From contig NZ_SUKC01000005.1 in assembly GCF_005047635.1 (NCBI RefSeq), positions 1-64,000 of the forward strand: DNA of 64,000 nt, read 5' to 3'. Positions within the stretch are counted from its first letter, which is position 1, and every line of letters begins with the position of its first letter. Made by a program: the position numbers and the translations under genes. The stretch comes from Arthrobacter sp. CAU 1506 (GTDB taxonomy: Bacteria; Actinomycetota; Actinomycetes; Actinomycetales; Micrococcaceae). The notes below the pieces were generated by a model that saw nothing but the letters and a program-made list of their open reading frames with translations, made no database searches and was not told the DNA's origin. Below are positions 24,622 to 34,670 of this stretch, one piece after another.

Positions 24622-25707
24622 TTACTTGCCGCGCTCGGCGATTTCAGCCGCTGCCTCTTGATAAGAAAGTGCTCCACTGGAGGACGGGTCATAGGTGATA
24701 ACCGTCTGCTGATAGCTCGGAGCCTCGGAGATGCGGACAGACCGCGGAACAACCGCACTCAGAACCTCGTTCGGGAAGTGCTCCCGGACCTCGGCTGCCA
24801 CCTGGGCCGCAAGGTTCGTGCGGCCGTCGTACATGGTGAGCAGGATGGTGGAGACGACCAGGCCTGCGTTGAGGTGCTTCTGGATCATCTCGATGTTCTT
24901 CAGCAGCTGACTCAACCCTTCCAATGCGTAATACTCACACTGGATGGGGATCAGGACCTCTTGGGCCGCAACGAAAGCGTTGACGGTGAGGAGACCAAGG
25001 CTGGGTGGGCAGTCGATAAAGACGTAGTCCAGGCGAGGCAAGCCGGCGGACTCACGCTCCTGTGCATAAACTTCAATGGCGCGGCGCAGACGCTGTTCCC
25101 GCGCCACCAAGGAGACGAGCTCAATCTCTGCACCGGCCAGGTGAATGGTGGCGGGTGCCACTATCAGGTGTTCGATATCCGGGCATTGGGCGATTACCTC
25201 GCCCAATGGCATGTCGTTGATGAGGACGTCGTAGATGCTGTCGACTTCCGCGTGATGCTCGACGCCCAGAGCAGTCGATGCATTCCCCTGGGGATCGATG
25301 TCGATGACAAGAACATTCAGGCCGGCAGTAGCCAGCGCCGCCGCGATGTTGACCGTAGTAGTGGTCTTGCCGACGCCACCCTTTTGGTTGCTGACGGTCA
25401 GTACCCTGGTTTGTGTCGGCCGAGGAAGTTGTTTGGCCATCAATCGTTCACGCCTGCGGTTTTCACTCGCTAATTCATGAGCGAGAGGTGTGCTTTCGTC
25501 GATCGAATCCATAACGTTTGGAACCGTAGCCTCTATCTTGACATCGGAGTTGGCCAGTTCGGCCTGACTAGCGCGGGCGGTTTCACGTGAAACGAGGTCA
25601 CTTTCGGGGCCAGAAGCAACCCCATGAGGTTGGCTGGCATCCCTAAATGCAGACGACTCATCGGCTTCAGCCTCGGCCAATCCCGAAACCATGTCGCTCA
25701 TCGCCAT
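24622..25707 (-). CDS. parA: Chromosome partitioning ATPase ParA
   Basis: 361 residues; deviant Walker A KGGVGKTT at about 109-116, followed by VIDIDPQGNAST and the Walker B region YVFIDCPPSLGLLTVNA, as in Soj/ParA. Known role: ATP-bound dimers on the nucleoid pull ParB-parS complexes apart. The first 95 residues are an acidic, low-complexity extension absent from minimal ParAs; an in-frame ATG at MAKQLPRP (residue 90) is an alternative start, but the upstream codons are well used and contain a parS read as VSRET, as in parB. It lies between rsmG and parB, 84 bases from the latter. Confidence 0.95.
   Translation of the reverse strand: MAMSDMVSGLAEAEADESSAFRDASQPHGVASGPESDLVSRETARASQAELANSDVKIEATVPNVMDSIDESTPLAHELASENRRRERLMAKQLPRPTQTRVLTVSNQKGGVGKTTTTVNIAAALATAGLNVLVIDIDPQGNASTALGVEHHAEVDSIYDVLINDMPLGEVIAQCPDIEHLIVAPATIHLAGAEIELVSLVAREQRLRRAIEVYAQERESAGLPRLDYVFIDCPPSLGLLTVNAFVAAQEVLIPIQCEYYALEGLSQLLKNIEMIQKHLNAGLVVSTILLTMYDGRTNLAAQVAAEVREHFPNEVLSAVVPRSVRISEAPSYQQTVITYDPSSSGALSYQEAAAEIAERGK
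25580..25593. promoter_or_regulatory. parS site 8, inside parA
   Basis: Exact GTTTCACGTGAAAC within the N-terminal extension of parA, read as VSRET. Confidence 0.95.
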
Positions 25708-25806
25708 TTCACTTTGCCCGCTTTCACTCTCCCGGTACCGACCCCTCCTAGCCTATCGTTGCGCGGCAGGATTCACGGACGATCCAGGGGTGTGTGGACC
25801 TGCAGG

Positions 25807-26448
25807 TTACGCGGCCACGACGATTCTGACGACCGTCGTGGGCTCCTCCAGGAGGCCATCTCCAACGGTCAAGATCTCGGTTTCGCGGCCGCCCAGCTTC
25901 CGAATGACCTTTGCGGCCTTCTCGACCTCGTCCGCGGCGCTGCGACCCTTGATCGCAAGCATCTCCCCGCTACCGTGCAGCAGCGGAATGGACAGCCGAG
26001 CGAGTTTATCCAAAGCAGACACCGCCCGGGACGTCACAACGTCCGCCGAGACTTCGTCCGCGGCAAGCTCTGCCCGTGTACGTGCCACGGTGACGTTGTC
26101 GAGCCCCAGGTCGTCAACGACTTCATTGAGCCACACCACGCGCCGCTCAAGCGGCTCGATCAGCGTCAGGTGCAGGTCCGGCCGGGCCAGCGCCAAGGTC
26201 AATCCTGGGAGGCCGGCACCGCTCCCGACATCGGCAACCGAGGCATCCGGGCCAATCAGGGTAGCGACAACCGCGCAGTTCAGGACGTGTCGGTTCCACA
26301 ACCGTGGGACTTCGCGGGGGCCCAACAGCCCCCGCTCGATTCCGGAGGTAGCCAAATGCGCCACGTAGCGTTCGGCGAGATCCAGCCGTTCGCCGAATAC
26401 CGCTTGGGCAGCCTTGGATTCGGCCACCGTCATCTCAACTGTGGACAT
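25807..26448 (-). CDS. rsmG: 16S rRNA (guanine-N7) methyltransferase RsmG
   Basis: 213 residues. The SAM-binding motif VADVGSGAGLPGLTLALA and the following acidic LIEPLERRVVWLNEV are those of RsmG/GidB, which methylates G527 of 16S rRNA (E. coli numbering). Loss of the enzyme gives low-level streptomycin resistance in other bacteria. It is placed between jag and parA in the conserved origin-side operon. The sequence appears intact. Confidence 0.95.
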   Translation of the reverse strand: MSTVEMTVAESKAAQAVFGERLDLAERYVAHLATSGIERGLLGPREVPRLWNRHVLNCAVVATLIGPDASVADVGSGAGLPGLTLALARPDLHLTLIEPLERRVVWLNEVVDDLGLDNVTVARTRAELAADEVSADVVTSRAVSALDKLARLSIPLLHGSGEMLAIKGRSAADEVEKAAKVIRKLGGRETEILTVGDGLLEEPTTVVRIVVAA

Positions 26449-26482
26449 GCCTATGCCCTATCCAACCGGCCGTTGCGCAAGG

Positions 26483-27049
26483 TCAGGACTCCACCGACAC
26501 CACAATGTGGCGGTTGGAACCTTCGCCCTCCGACTCGCTGACCAGCCCGAGGTCAGCGATGGCATCGTGGACGATTTTGCGTTCGTATGCGCTCATCGGC
26601 TCCAGCGCCACATTCTGTCCGCTCTCCTTGGCCTCGGCAACCGCTTCCTGGGCGATCTTGAGCAGCTCCTTGCTGCGGCCTTCGCGGTAACCGGTGATGT
26701 CCAGAACCAGCCGCGAACGGCTGCCAGTGGACGTCAGGACCGACAATCGGGCCAGTTCCTGCAGGGCCTCCAGCACCTCTCCGTCCGCCCCTACGAGAGA
26801 CTTGAGGGCGTCATTGTCCTCGTCTTCGGAAACAATCGAAATGTAGGTGCGACCATTGCGTACTTCGATATCGATATCCCCATCGATATCTGCGATGTCG
26901 AGCAGTTCCTCGAGGTAGTCCGCTGCTACGTCTCCCTCTTCGTCCAAACGCTTGGCAGAATTCGAAACGGCAGCTTCCTGTTGTTCGTCTGCCGCAGCTG
27001 CTTCGCCGGAAAGTTCTTCAGTCACTTCGGATACGCTTTCGCTGCTCAT
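26483..27049 (-). CDS. jag: Jag/KhpB-type RNA-binding protein (KH and R3H domains)
   Basis: 188 residues. An acidic N-terminus, a KH-type domain (ISIVSEDEDNDALKSLVGAD, GEVLEALQELARLSVLTS) and an R3H-like C-terminus (LEPMSAYERKIVHDAIADLG). Its start overlaps the yidC stop by four bases (ATGA), so the two are coupled. The N-terminal Jag domain of firmicutes is not obvious here. Known for relatives: RNA binding linked to cell elongation control. Confidence 0.92.
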   Translation of the reverse strand: MSSESVSEVTEELSGEAAAADEQQEAAVSNSAKRLDEEGDVAADYLEELLDIADIDGDIDIEVRNGRTYISIVSEDEDNDALKSLVGADGEVLEALQELARLSVLTSTGSRSRLVLDITGYREGRSKELLKIAQEAVAEAKESGQNVALEPMSAYERKIVHDAIADLGLVSESEGEGSNRHIVVSVES

Positions 27050-28011
27050 TTTCTCTTCCTGTTCTTACGCTGTGGCTGATTGCGCTGGCCCTTCGGCTCG
27101 GCGGGGGCTTCAACAGCAGGCTCCTCTGTCTTCCGTTCACCGAGCAGCGGAACCATCGGCAGGCCCTTCTTCGCGCGCCGTTCGGCCAGCTCGCGGGCTG
27201 CCTGCGACCCGGGGGTGGGCATGCGCCGAATCACGAAGAACTGCTGGGCCATGGTCCACAAGTTGGTGGTGGTCCAGTAGATCAAGACACCGATCGGGAA
27301 GTTGATACCGCCGATACCGAAGACAAGCGGAAGGATGTACAGCATCATCTGCTGCTGCTTCATGAACGGAGACTGCATGGCTTCGGCAGACATGTTCTTA
27401 GCCATGATCTGCTTCTGGGTGATGAACTGCGAGGCCGTCATGGCCAGGATCATGATGATCGACAGGACAATAACCGCGGTCTGGTTCGCGCCGCCGCCGC
27501 CATGCAGCAGGGAAGCCGAAAGCGGAGCGCCGAAGATGGTGGATTCGTCGAACTGCCGGATGAGTTCAGGCGACAGGGCGCCGATGCCTTCCCCGTTGTC
27601 ATTGGCGCGCGAGGCGTTGTTCAGCACGCTGAACAACGCAAAGAAGAAGGGCATCTGGACCAGCATCGGCAGGCAGGCCGAGAACGGATTGGTGCCGTGC
27701 TTCTTGTACAGGGCCATCTGCTCCTGCGTCATAGCCTGACGCGAGAGCTGGTCGGTCTTTCCCTTGTACTTCTGCTGCAGTTTCCGAAGATCAGGCTGTA
27801 GCGCCTGCATACCGCGCTGCGCCTTGATCTGCTTGACGAAGACCGGGATCAGCGCGGCACGGATGACCAGCACCAGACCAATGATCGAAAACGTCCAAGT
27901 CCAACCATTGGCCGGGTCCATGCCGAGCCAAGAGAAGCCTGCGTGGAAAGCCCACAGGATCCAGGACACGACCCACGTGAAGGGGGTCAGGATCGTGTAT
28001 AAGAAGTCCAT
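27046..28011 (-). CDS. yidC: Membrane protein insertase YidC
   Basis: 321 residues. Hydrophobic N-terminal helix (LYTILTPFTWVVSWILWAF), then the 60KD_IMP core starting IIGLVLVIRAALIPVFVKQI, and an ending rich in Lys, Arg, Pro and Gln (KGQRNQPQRKNRKRK) that probably touches the ribosome. The usual length for Gram-positive Oxa1/YidC without the large periplasmic domain of enterobacteria. It sits two bases after yidD and overlaps jag. Confidence 0.95.
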   Translation of the reverse strand: MDFLYTILTPFTWVVSWILWAFHAGFSWLGMDPANGWTWTFSIIGLVLVIRAALIPVFVKQIKAQRGMQALQPDLRKLQQKYKGKTDQLSRQAMTQEQMALYKKHGTNPFSACLPMLVQMPFFFALFSVLNNASRANDNGEGIGALSPELIRQFDESTIFGAPLSASLLHGGGGANQTAVIVLSIIMILAMTASQFITQKQIMAKNMSAEAMQSPFMKQQQMMLYILPLVFGIGGINFPIGVLIYWTTTNLWTMAQQFFVIRRMPTPGSQAARELAERRAKKGLPMVPLLGERKTEEPAVEAPAEPKGQRNQPQRKNRKRK

Positions 28012-28013
28012 TA

Positions 28014-28424
28014 CTAGTTTGCTCCTCGGGCCGCTTCACGGCCTTCATCGTCGGCCGGAATAACAGGGTGATTGAGTTCCATTATCCGGGGGATCCTGGC
28101 CGGGTTTTCCTGCAGCCAGCGGTCATAGGAAGGCGACGCCGGAACATGGTCGACGCCTCCGGGATTCCAGGGATGGCATCGGCACAACCGTCGCGCAGCC
28201 AGCCAACTGCCCTTGGTGGCGCCATAAACGGTCACAGCTTCAAGGGCATAGGCAGAACAAGAGGGGAAAAAGCGGCAGACCTGGCCGTACAAGGGCGACA
28301 CGGTCTTGCGGTAGACCGTCAGAGCTCCAACCAACACGGACTGCGGGATCGTATGGATCCTCTTGGCGGTGACGGTGGAAGAGGAAGCCTGCCTGTAGTG
28401 GGCAGTGGAACTCACGCGGCTCAT
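28014..28424 (-). CDS. yidD: Membrane protein insertion efficiency factor YidD
   Basis: 136 residues. The conserved YidD core is present: [20 protein letters not shown] followed by [16 protein letters not shown] and [10 protein letters not shown]. Flanking extensions of about 35 residues at each end make it longer than the roughly 75-85 residues of E. coli YidD. Its start overlaps the rnpA stop. Known role: a small membrane-associated helper of YidC-dependent insertion. Confidence 0.95.
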   Translation of the reverse strand: MSRVSSTAHYRQASSSTVTAKRIHTIPQSVLVGALTVYRKTVSPLYGQVCRFFPSCSAYALEAVTVYGATKGSWLAARRLCRCHPWNPGGVDHVPASPSYDRWLQENPARIPRIMELNHPVIPADDEGREAARGAN

Positions 28425-28816
28425 CCCTCCTCCTCGGGCGCAACGCGCGCAGGCGCGGTGGGCGTTGCAGTCAACTTGATCACGGCCGTTTTAAGTGCCT
28501 TCCGGTAATCATGTTCCAACGCGTCAAAGTCCGCACTGGCCGCTGCCGGAAGAGCACGCACAACAACTGCGAGTCCATGGGAATACTGATTGTCCCTCAG
28601 ACTAGTCGCTGCGAGTTCCCGCAGTCTCCTCTTAACGCGGTTGCGGATGACGGCGTTCCCGACAGCCTTCGAGACAATGAAGCCGAATGCTGTTGGCTGA
28701 GTGCGGTTTTCCGCTGCCGCATATAACACCAAGTTCCGGCGCCCTGATCGGACGCCGGAACGTACAGTTGTTGAGAAGTCCGCCGATGCGCGCATCCGGT
28801 GCTGGCTGGAGAGCAT
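28421..28816 (-). CDS. rnpA: Ribonuclease P protein component
   Basis: 131 residues. Begins [20 protein letters not shown] and contains the RNP signature [20 protein letters not shown]. It is the protein subunit of RNase P, which matures tRNA 5' ends. It lies between rpmH and yidD in the standard arrangement. Confidence 0.96.
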   Translation of the reverse strand: MLSSQHRMRASADFSTTVRSGVRSGRRNLVLYAAAENRTQPTAFGFIVSKAVGNAVIRNRVKRRLRELAATSLRDNQYSHGLAVVVRALPAAASADFDALEHDYRKALKTAVIKLTATPTAPARVAPEEEG

Positions 28817-28889
28817 GTCGCTACACGGCCTGCCGGATCGCGTTGCTGCGGGAACGGAACCTCACAGCCGGATCGACAAAACTGGCTAT

Positions 28890-29027
28890 TTATGCCGACA
28901 GTTCGGTACGGCCCTTGCTGCGGCGTGCTGCCAGGATGGCGCGGCCGGCGCGAGTGCGCATGCGAAGGCGGAAGCCGTGCTTCTTGGCACGACGGCGGTT
29001 ATTCGGCTGAAAAGTCCGCTTGCTCAC
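28890..29027 (-). CDS. rpmH: 50S ribosomal protein L34
   Basis: 45 residues read from a GTG (complement at 29025-29027): starts [20 protein letters not shown] and ends KGRTELSA before TAA at 28890-28892. Length and sequence are typical of bacterial L34. rnpA starts 73 bases downstream. It is the first gene of the minus-strand series that ends with parB. Confidence 0.97.
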   Translation of the reverse strand: MSKRTFQPNNRRRAKKHGFRLRMRTRAGRAILAARRSKGRTELSA

Positions 29028-29454
29028 GGTGGTTACTCCAAGACGATCGACAGATGCGGTTGGACCCGTTGCAACAGGGGGAAGAACAGGTCGACGCTCT
29101 AATATAGGCGCCTACTTCAGGGCCAGGACGCTGGGCGTGCACGGATACCAAAGTAGACATGAAGGACTAGTCAACGTTAGGCGATGGCTGCAAGAACCGT
29201 CAAACCGGCTGCCGCGCTCCCCGGGCGTTTCCGTGGATAACGCCTGTGGACAACTCTAGCTTGAGTGTGGGCGGCCTGGCTCAAAGCAGTCGGCGACGAA
29301 CGTCCACAGGCCCCTGCATCCCGGCTGTTATCAAGGAGAATCATGCTCTACGCTTGCAGGAGCCCCTTATCCACCGTCTGTGAATAAGTCTGTGGATTTC
29401 GGGCGGGCTGTCGGCAGAGGCCGAAGCAAAGTTGAGCTTCTGAGGGGTATCTAG
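29028..29454. promoter_or_regulatory. rpmH-dnaA divergent region with DnaA boxes
   Basis: No gene. The right half holds DnaA-box-like 9-mers: 29232-29240 (complement TTATCCACG), 29245-29253 (complement TTGTCCACA, a perfect Streptomyces-type box), 29367-29375 (TTATCCACC) and 29379-29387 (complement TTATTCACA). These suggest DnaA autoregulation of dnaA. A TATATT element at 29101-29106 on the minus strand may be the -10 of rpmH. Confidence 0.7.
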
Positions 29455-30870
29455 GTGGACACGGACCAAATTAATGACGTCGGAAGTTCCTGGCGCAAGG
29501 TGGTCCGTACGCTGGAACAAGATGATCGTGTCTCGCCGCGGCAGCGCGGTTTCATCGTTTTGGCCCAGGCGAAAGGGCTCATCGGTACAACCTTGCTGGT
29601 TGCCCTGCCCAACGAACTGACCCGAGAAGTCTTCCAGTCGCAGCAGCTCAAGGAACCGCTGCACGACGCGCTGTTCGAAGTTTTCAAAGACGATATCTTG
29701 TGCGCGTTCAGCGTGGACACAGATATGGCTCCGCAGGCCGAACCGGAACCCGAGCGAGAGACGCGGCCGGCTCCTTCGGTGGTACGGAACGAGGCACCGC
29801 CCCAGCCGGCACAGGAGAGTACGTCCCAGGAGTTGGGCCGCCTCAACCCGAAGTACATTTTCGATACCTTCGTGATTGGCTCCTCCAACCGCTTTGCCCA
29901 CGCAGCAGCTGTGGCTGTGGCCGAAGCCCCGGCTAAGGCGTACAACCCTCTGTTCATCTATGGCGACTCCGGTCTCGGTAAGACGCACCTTCTGCACGCC
30001 ATTGGGCACTATGCACGCCACCTCTACAACGGCATCCGTGTCCGCTACGTCAATTCCGAAGAATTCACCAACGACTTCATCAACTCCATCCGCGACGACG
30101 AAGGCGCCAGTTTCAAGCAGTTGTACCGCAACGTCGACATCCTGCTGATTGACGACATCCAGTTCCTGGCCAACAAGGACGCGACGCAGGAAGAGTTCTT
30201 CCATACCTTCAACGCGCTGCACAACCACAGCAAGCAAGTGGTGATCACTTCGGACCTGCCGCCGAAGCAGCTCTCCGGTTTCGAAGAACGGATGCGGTCA
30301 CGGTTCGAGTGGGGGCTGCTGACGGACATCCAGCCGCCCGAGCTGGAGACCCGGATCGCGATTCTGCGCAAGAAGGCCATCAGCGAAGGGCTGTCCGTGC
30401 CCGACGAGGTCCTCGAGTACATCGCCTCCAAGATCTCCACCAACATCCGCGAACTTGAGGGCGCCCTGATCCGGGTGACCGCCTTCGCCAGCCTGAATCA
30501 ACAGGCAGTGGACATGGGCCTTGCCGAGATAGTGCTCAAAGACCTCATCACCGACGAGGGCGCGCAGGAAATCACATCGGCAACGATCCTTGGCCAGACG
30601 GCGGCCTACTTCAAGCTCAGCATGGAGGAACTGACCAGTAAGTCCCGGACCCGGACATTGGTGACCGCCCGGCAGATCGCCATGTACTTGTGCAGGGAGC
30701 TGACCGACATGTCCTTGCCGAAGATCGGCCAGGAGCTTGGCGGACGCGACCACACCACGGTCATCCACGCCGACCGGAAGATCCGTGAGCTGATGGCAGA
30801 ACGCCGGGCGATCTACAACCAGGTGACCGAGCTGACCAACCGCATTAAGCAGCAGCAGCGCGAGAGCTAG
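29455..30870 (+). CDS. dnaA: Chromosomal replication initiator DnaA
   Basis: GTG at 29455, 471 residues. Domain I (about 1-85) is followed by a short acidic/Pro-rich domain II; the AAA+ domain has Walker [10 protein letters not shown] (about 170-178) and Walker [13 protein letters not shown]; the C-terminal DNA-binding helix carries [11 protein letters not shown]. Known role: binds DnaA boxes and melts oriC. It is shorter than Streptomyces DnaA because the linker is small. Boxes on both sides suggest autoregulation and the origin itself. Confidence 0.98.
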   Translation: MDTDQINDVGSSWRKVVRTLEQDDRVSPRQRGFIVLAQAKGLIGTTLLVALPNELTREVFQSQQLKEPLHDALFEVFKDDILCAFSVDTDMAPQAEPEPERETRPAPSVVRNEAPPQPAQESTSQELGRLNPKYIFDTFVIGSSNRFAHAAAVAVAEAPAKAYNPLFIYGDSGLGKTHLLHAIGHYARHLYNGIRVRYVNSEEFTNDFINSIRDDEGASFKQLYRNVDILLIDDIQFLANKDATQEEFFHTFNALHNHSKQVVITSDLPPKQLSGFEERMRSRFEWGLLTDIQPPELETRIAILRKKAISEGLSVPDEVLEYIASKISTNIRELEGALIRVTAFASLNQQAVDMGLAEIVLKDLITDEGAQEITSATILGQTAAYFKLSMEELTSKSRTRTLVTARQIAMYLCRELTDMSLPKIGQELGGRDHTTVIHADRKIRELMAERRAIYNQVTELTNRIKQQQRES

Positions 30871-31378
30871 CCGACCGAGCGGCGTCGGGACCGGAACTAC
30901 ACCGGTGAAATTAAAAGGTGTGGATAAGGCTGTGGATAGTTAAGTGGAGAACTCCGGTGCTTAAGAGGACAACTGCCGGGGTGCCTGTGGACACGCGAAA
31001 TTCCAAGGATTTTCGTCCACAACCGCTCCGCAGGGACTTCGAACTCCCTGCACATCTTGTGAACAGGCAATTTCCGCGCAACCGCAGGTGACTCCGAGGT
31101 TTTCCACAGTATCCACACCCGTTATTAACACTACGAATCCCAATATTTGAAGTTCTTTCAAATAACATTTAACCCTGTCCCGGTTTCCCGACGACCTCCA
31201 GAACATCCCAAGCGAGCGTTGCCAAGCACCCGGTGCGCATTGACCGTTGCTGCGGCTAAGCTTGCACAGAGAATTGTTGCCATCTGCTTCAGCCCGGTGC
31301 CCTAGTCCAAGCATTCGCACCAGGCCAGACGCAGGCGGCCTTCCCCAGCATGTTCGTTGTGAAAGGCGGCTTACTTCA
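30871..31378. other. Replication origin oriC
   Basis: The dnaA-dnaN gap contains DnaA-box-like 9-mers in both orientations: 30919-30927 (exact complement of TTATCCACA), 30931-30939, 30986-30994, 31013-31021 (TCGTCCACA), 31100-31108 (TTTTCCACA) and 31109-31117 (GTATCCACA). An AT-rich stretch at 31121-31173 (TTATTAACACT..., CAATATTTGAAG, CAAATAACATTTAA) is the likely unwinding element. The position, box cluster and AT-rich segment next to dnaN all fit actinobacterial oriC. The exact initiation point cannot be read. Confidence 0.9.
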
Positions 31379-32503
31379 GTGAAGTTCAGAGTTGATCGGG
31401 ATGTTCTGGCGGAAGCCGTGACATGGACAGCCCGTTCCCTGTCACCTCGTCCGCCTGTGCCCGTGCTGTCAGGCCTGCTCATCCGTGCCGAAGGCGGCAT
31501 GGTCAGCCTCGCCAGTTTCGATTACGAGATCTCGGCCCGCCTGCAGATTCCTGCGGACGTTGCTGCTGAGGGAACCATCCTGGTATCCGGACGCTTGTTG
31601 GCCGATATCTGCCGCAGCCTGCCGTCAGCCCCGGTCGACATCGAAACCGACGGCTCCAAGGTCACGCTGACCTGCCGCAACAGCCGATTCAACCTGGCTA
31701 CCATGCCGGAGGGCGATTATCCGGAGCTGCCGGCTTTGCCTGAGGTCAGCGGCGTTGTGGACGGAGAGGCTTTCGCCCAAGCCGTCAGCCAGGTGATTAT
31801 CGCAGCGAGCCGTGACGACACCCTGCCCATCCTGACCGGTGTCCGGATGGAAATCGAAGGTGACCTGATCACCTTGCTGTCGACCGACCGCTACCGTCTG
31901 GCCCTGCGCGAACTGAACTGGCGTCCCACCACCCCGGGCATTTCCACCAGCGCGCTGGTGAAGGCCAAGACGCTGAGCGAGGTGGCCAAGACCCTGGGTG
32001 GCTCCGGCGACCTCAATATTGCCCTGTCCGACAGCAGCGAACTGATCGGCTTCGAAAGCGGCGGCCGCCGCACCACGTCGCTGCTGGTGGACGGTGACTA
32101 TCCAAAGATCCGCTCGTTGTTCCCGGACGACACCCCGATCCATGCAACCGTTGAAACGACGACGCTGATCGAAGCCGTGCGCCGCGTATCCTTGGTGGCC
32201 GAGCGCAATACCCCGGTTCGTTTGGCCTTCACGGACGGCCTCTTGACGCTGGACGCAGGAACAGGCGAGGACGCCCAGGCTTCCGAGGCGATCGAAGCTG
32301 CGCTGACCGGCGATGAGATCACCGTTGCCTTCAACCCGCACTACCTGTCCGAAGGCCTGAGCGCGTTCGACAGCAAATATGTCCGGTTTTCCTTCACCAC
32401 GCCGCCGAAGCCGGCGGTCATATCCGCGCAGGACGATCTTGAGGGCGAGGACAAGGAAGACTACCGCTACCTGCTGATGCCGGTGAGGTTGCCCAACCAG
32501 TAA
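31379..32503 (+). CDS. dnaN: DNA polymerase III beta sliding clamp
   Basis: GTG at 31379 (protein starts VKFRVDRDVLAEAVTWTARS); the frame is open for another 44 codons upstream, but those lie in oriC. 374 residues, three clamp domains of about 120 residues each. Recognisable segments: SFDYEISARLQI, LPILTGVRMEIEGDLITLLS and the C-terminal YRYLLMPVRLP, the normal hydrophobic-cleft ending. It tethers the replicative polymerase to DNA. First gene after oriC on the plus strand. Confidence 0.97.
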   Translation: MKFRVDRDVLAEAVTWTARSLSPRPPVPVLSGLLIRAEGGMVSLASFDYEISARLQIPADVAAEGTILVSGRLLADICRSLPSAPVDIETDGSKVTLTCRNSRFNLATMPEGDYPELPALPEVSGVVDGEAFAQAVSQVIIAASRDDTLPILTGVRMEIEGDLITLLSTDRYRLALRELNWRPTTPGISTSALVKAKTLSEVAKTLGGSGDLNIALSDSSELIGFESGGRRTTSLLVDGDYPKIRSLFPDDTPIHATVETTTLIEAVRRVSLVAERNTPVRLAFTDGLLTLDAGTGEDAQASEAIEAALTGDEITVAFNPHYLSEGLSAFDSKYVRFSFTTPPKPAVISAQDDLEGEDKEDYRYLLMPVRLPNQ

Positions 32504-32537
32504 CCGCACCCAACCGCCCATTGACCGAGAGGAAAGA

Positions 32538-33464
32538 GTGAGTACCATGCACATCGGACTGATCGGCTTGGGGCGGATGGGCTTCAACATGCGGCAGCGG
32601 CTCCGGGACGGCGGCATCGAGGTGACCGGGTACGACCGCAACCCGGAGGTCAGCGACACTGCATCAGTCGACGACCTGATCCAGTCGCTGCCGGTCCCGC
32701 GGACCGTCTGGGTGATGGTTCCCTCCGGAACGGTGACCGCCGAAGTCATCACCGAACTGGCGGACAAGCTCTCCGCCGGGGACCTGGTGATTGACGGCGG
32801 AAACTCGAAGTTCAGCGCCGACCGGGACCATGAAGCGCTTCTGGCCGACCGGCAGATTGGCTTCCTCGATGTCGGCGTTTCGGGCGGCGTATGGGGCCTG
32901 GCGAATGGCTACGGCTTGATGGCCGGCGGACGCGCCGAGCTGGTCGAGTCAGCCATGCCGCTCTTCGACGCATTGCGGCCGGACGGCCCCCGGGAGGAAA
33001 GCTTCGTCCACGTGGGCGATGTCGGCGCCGGCCATTACGCCAAGATGGTGCACAACGGGATCGAATACGGGCTGATGCAGGCATATGCCGAAGGGTACGA
33101 ACTGCTCGAAGCCAAGGACATCATCAAGGACGTCCCTGGCACCTTCCGCGCCTGGCAGAAGGGAACCGTGGTCCGGTCCTGGCTGCTGGACCTGATGGTG
33201 AAAGCCCTCGAAGAGGACCCCGGCCTGAGCCAGATCAGCGGGTACGTCGAGGATTCCGGCGAAGGCCGGTGGACGGTCGAAGAAGCCATCGCCCATGCTG
33301 TTCCTGCCCCGGCCATTACCGCCGCGTTGTTTGCCCGGTTCGCGTCCCGCGAAGATGATGCACCCGCGATGAAAATGGTGGCCGCCCTGCGCAACCAGTT
33401 TGGCGGCCACGCGGTCAGGAAGCCCGGACAGCCCCAGCCCGCCGCCGGCACCGAGCCGAAGTAG
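32538..33464 (+). CDS. gnd: 6-phosphogluconate dehydrogenase, short (NAD-type) form
   Basis: GTG at 32538 after GAGGAAAGA; 308 residues, matching the short GndA-like form (about 300) rather than the 470-residue enzyme. Cofactor loop HIGLIGLGRMGFNM at the N-terminus, the block DVGVSGGVWGLANGYGLMAG, and catalytic-region YAKMVHNGIEYGLMQAYAEG. It oxidatively decarboxylates 6-phosphogluconate to ribulose-5-phosphate. The position between dnaN and recF is typical of actinobacteria. Confidence 0.93.
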   Translation: MSTMHIGLIGLGRMGFNMRQRLRDGGIEVTGYDRNPEVSDTASVDDLIQSLPVPRTVWVMVPSGTVTAEVITELADKLSAGDLVIDGGNSKFSADRDHEALLADRQIGFLDVGVSGGVWGLANGYGLMAGGRAELVESAMPLFDALRPDGPREESFVHVGDVGAGHYAKMVHNGIEYGLMQAYAEGYELLEAKDIIKDVPGTFRAWQKGTVVRSWLLDLMVKALEEDPGLSQISGYVEDSGEGRWTVEEAIAHAVPAPAITAALFARFASREDDAPAMKMVAALRNQFGGHAVRKPGQPQPAAGTEPK

Positions 33465-33473
33465 CAGTACGCA

Positions 33474-34670
33474 TTGTTTGTTGAATTCCTTTCGCTGACC
33501 GATTTCCGCACCTACCCGCAACTGGATATCGCGCTGAAGCCGGGCGTCACCGTGTTTGTCGGTTCCAACGGGGTCGGCAAGACCAACATCGTCGAGGCCA
33601 TTGGCTACTTGGCCTCGCTCTCATCGCACCGGGTCAGCAATGATGCACCGCTGATCCGGTTCGACAGTCAGCGCTCCCTGGTTCGCGCCCGGGTAGACCG
33701 CGGCGGGCGCAGCACATCGCTGGAATTGGAAATCACCGCGGGTAAGGCCAACAGGGCGCGCATCAACCGGGGCGCTCCGGTGCGAGCCCGCGACATCCTG
33801 GGACACCTGCGCACGGTGCTTTTTGCCCCCGAAGACCTGGCACTCGTCAAGGGCGACCCGTCCAACCGGCGCCGCTTCTTGGATGAGCTTCTGGCCAGCT
33901 TGGTACCGCACCACGCGGCCACGCGCAGCGATTTTGACCGCGTCCTGAAACAACGCAATGCGCTGCTCAAGTCGGCCCGTGCCAGCGGACGGTTCACCGC
34001 AGCCCACGAATCCACGCTGGAGGTGTGGGACCAGCACATGGCAGAGGCCGGGGCCGCGCTCCTGAAGGCGAGGCTGGAGCTGGTGGACCTCCTGCAGCCG
34101 CATCTGAACGCGGCCTACGCGGCGCTAACCGATGGCTCCAAACAGGCTGCCGCCGTGTACCGTTCCACCATCCACAGCCAGTTGTCGGATGACGGCGAGG
34201 TGGAGAACGACGGCGGCGCAGGCCTTCCGCCGTTGGCAAGCCTGAACACGGGGGAGCTGGCAGAGCTGTACCTTGCCGCCTTCAAACAGCAACGCAAGCG
34301 AGAGGTTGAGCGTGGAATCTCGCTGGTGGGGCCGCACCGCGACGAGCTTGAACTGATGCTGGGGCAGGCGCCGGCGAAGGGGTACGCCTCGCACGGTGAA
34401 ACCTGGTCGCTGGCCCTGGCCCTGCGGCTGGCGTCCTACTACGTGTTCTGCGAAGACGATCCGTCCCCCGGCGCCGCTCCGGTCCTGATCCTGGACGATG
34501 TTTTTGCCGAACTGGACAGCCAGCGGCGGGCAAAACTCGCGGGCATCGTCGCCGGCGCGGAGCAGGTGATCGTTACCGCCGCGGTGGCCGAAGATATCCC
34601 CGAAGCGCTGAGCGGCGAACAGTTCAAAGTAGTGCCGGGAGGCGTGGCCAGTGGCCAGGAAACCGTCTGA
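33474..34670 (+). CDS. recF: DNA replication and repair protein RecF
   Basis: The likely start is the TTG at 33474, giving FVEFLSLTDFRTYPQLDIAL as expected for RecF; no ATG or GTG fits better, and the ribosome-binding site is poor. 398 residues. Walker A GSNGVGKTN at about 30-38, the ABC-type signature SLVGPHRDELEL, and Walker B PVLILDDVFAELD. It helps load RecA on gapped DNA. The next gene starts 20 bases before its stop. Confidence 0.95.
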   Translation: MFVEFLSLTDFRTYPQLDIALKPGVTVFVGSNGVGKTNIVEAIGYLASLSSHRVSNDAPLIRFDSQRSLVRARVDRGGRSTSLELEITAGKANRARINRGAPVRARDILGHLRTVLFAPEDLALVKGDPSNRRRFLDELLASLVPHHAATRSDFDRVLKQRNALLKSARASGRFTAAHESTLEVWDQHMAEAGAALLKARLELVDLLQPHLNAAYAALTDGSKQAAAVYRSTIHSQLSDDGEVENDGGAGLPPLASLNTGELAELYLAAFKQQRKREVERGISLVGPHRDELELMLGQAPAKGYASHGETWSLALALRLASYYVFCEDDPSPGAAPVLILDDVFAELDSQRRAKLAGIVAGAEQVIVTAAVAEDIPEALSGEQFKVVPGGVASGQETV

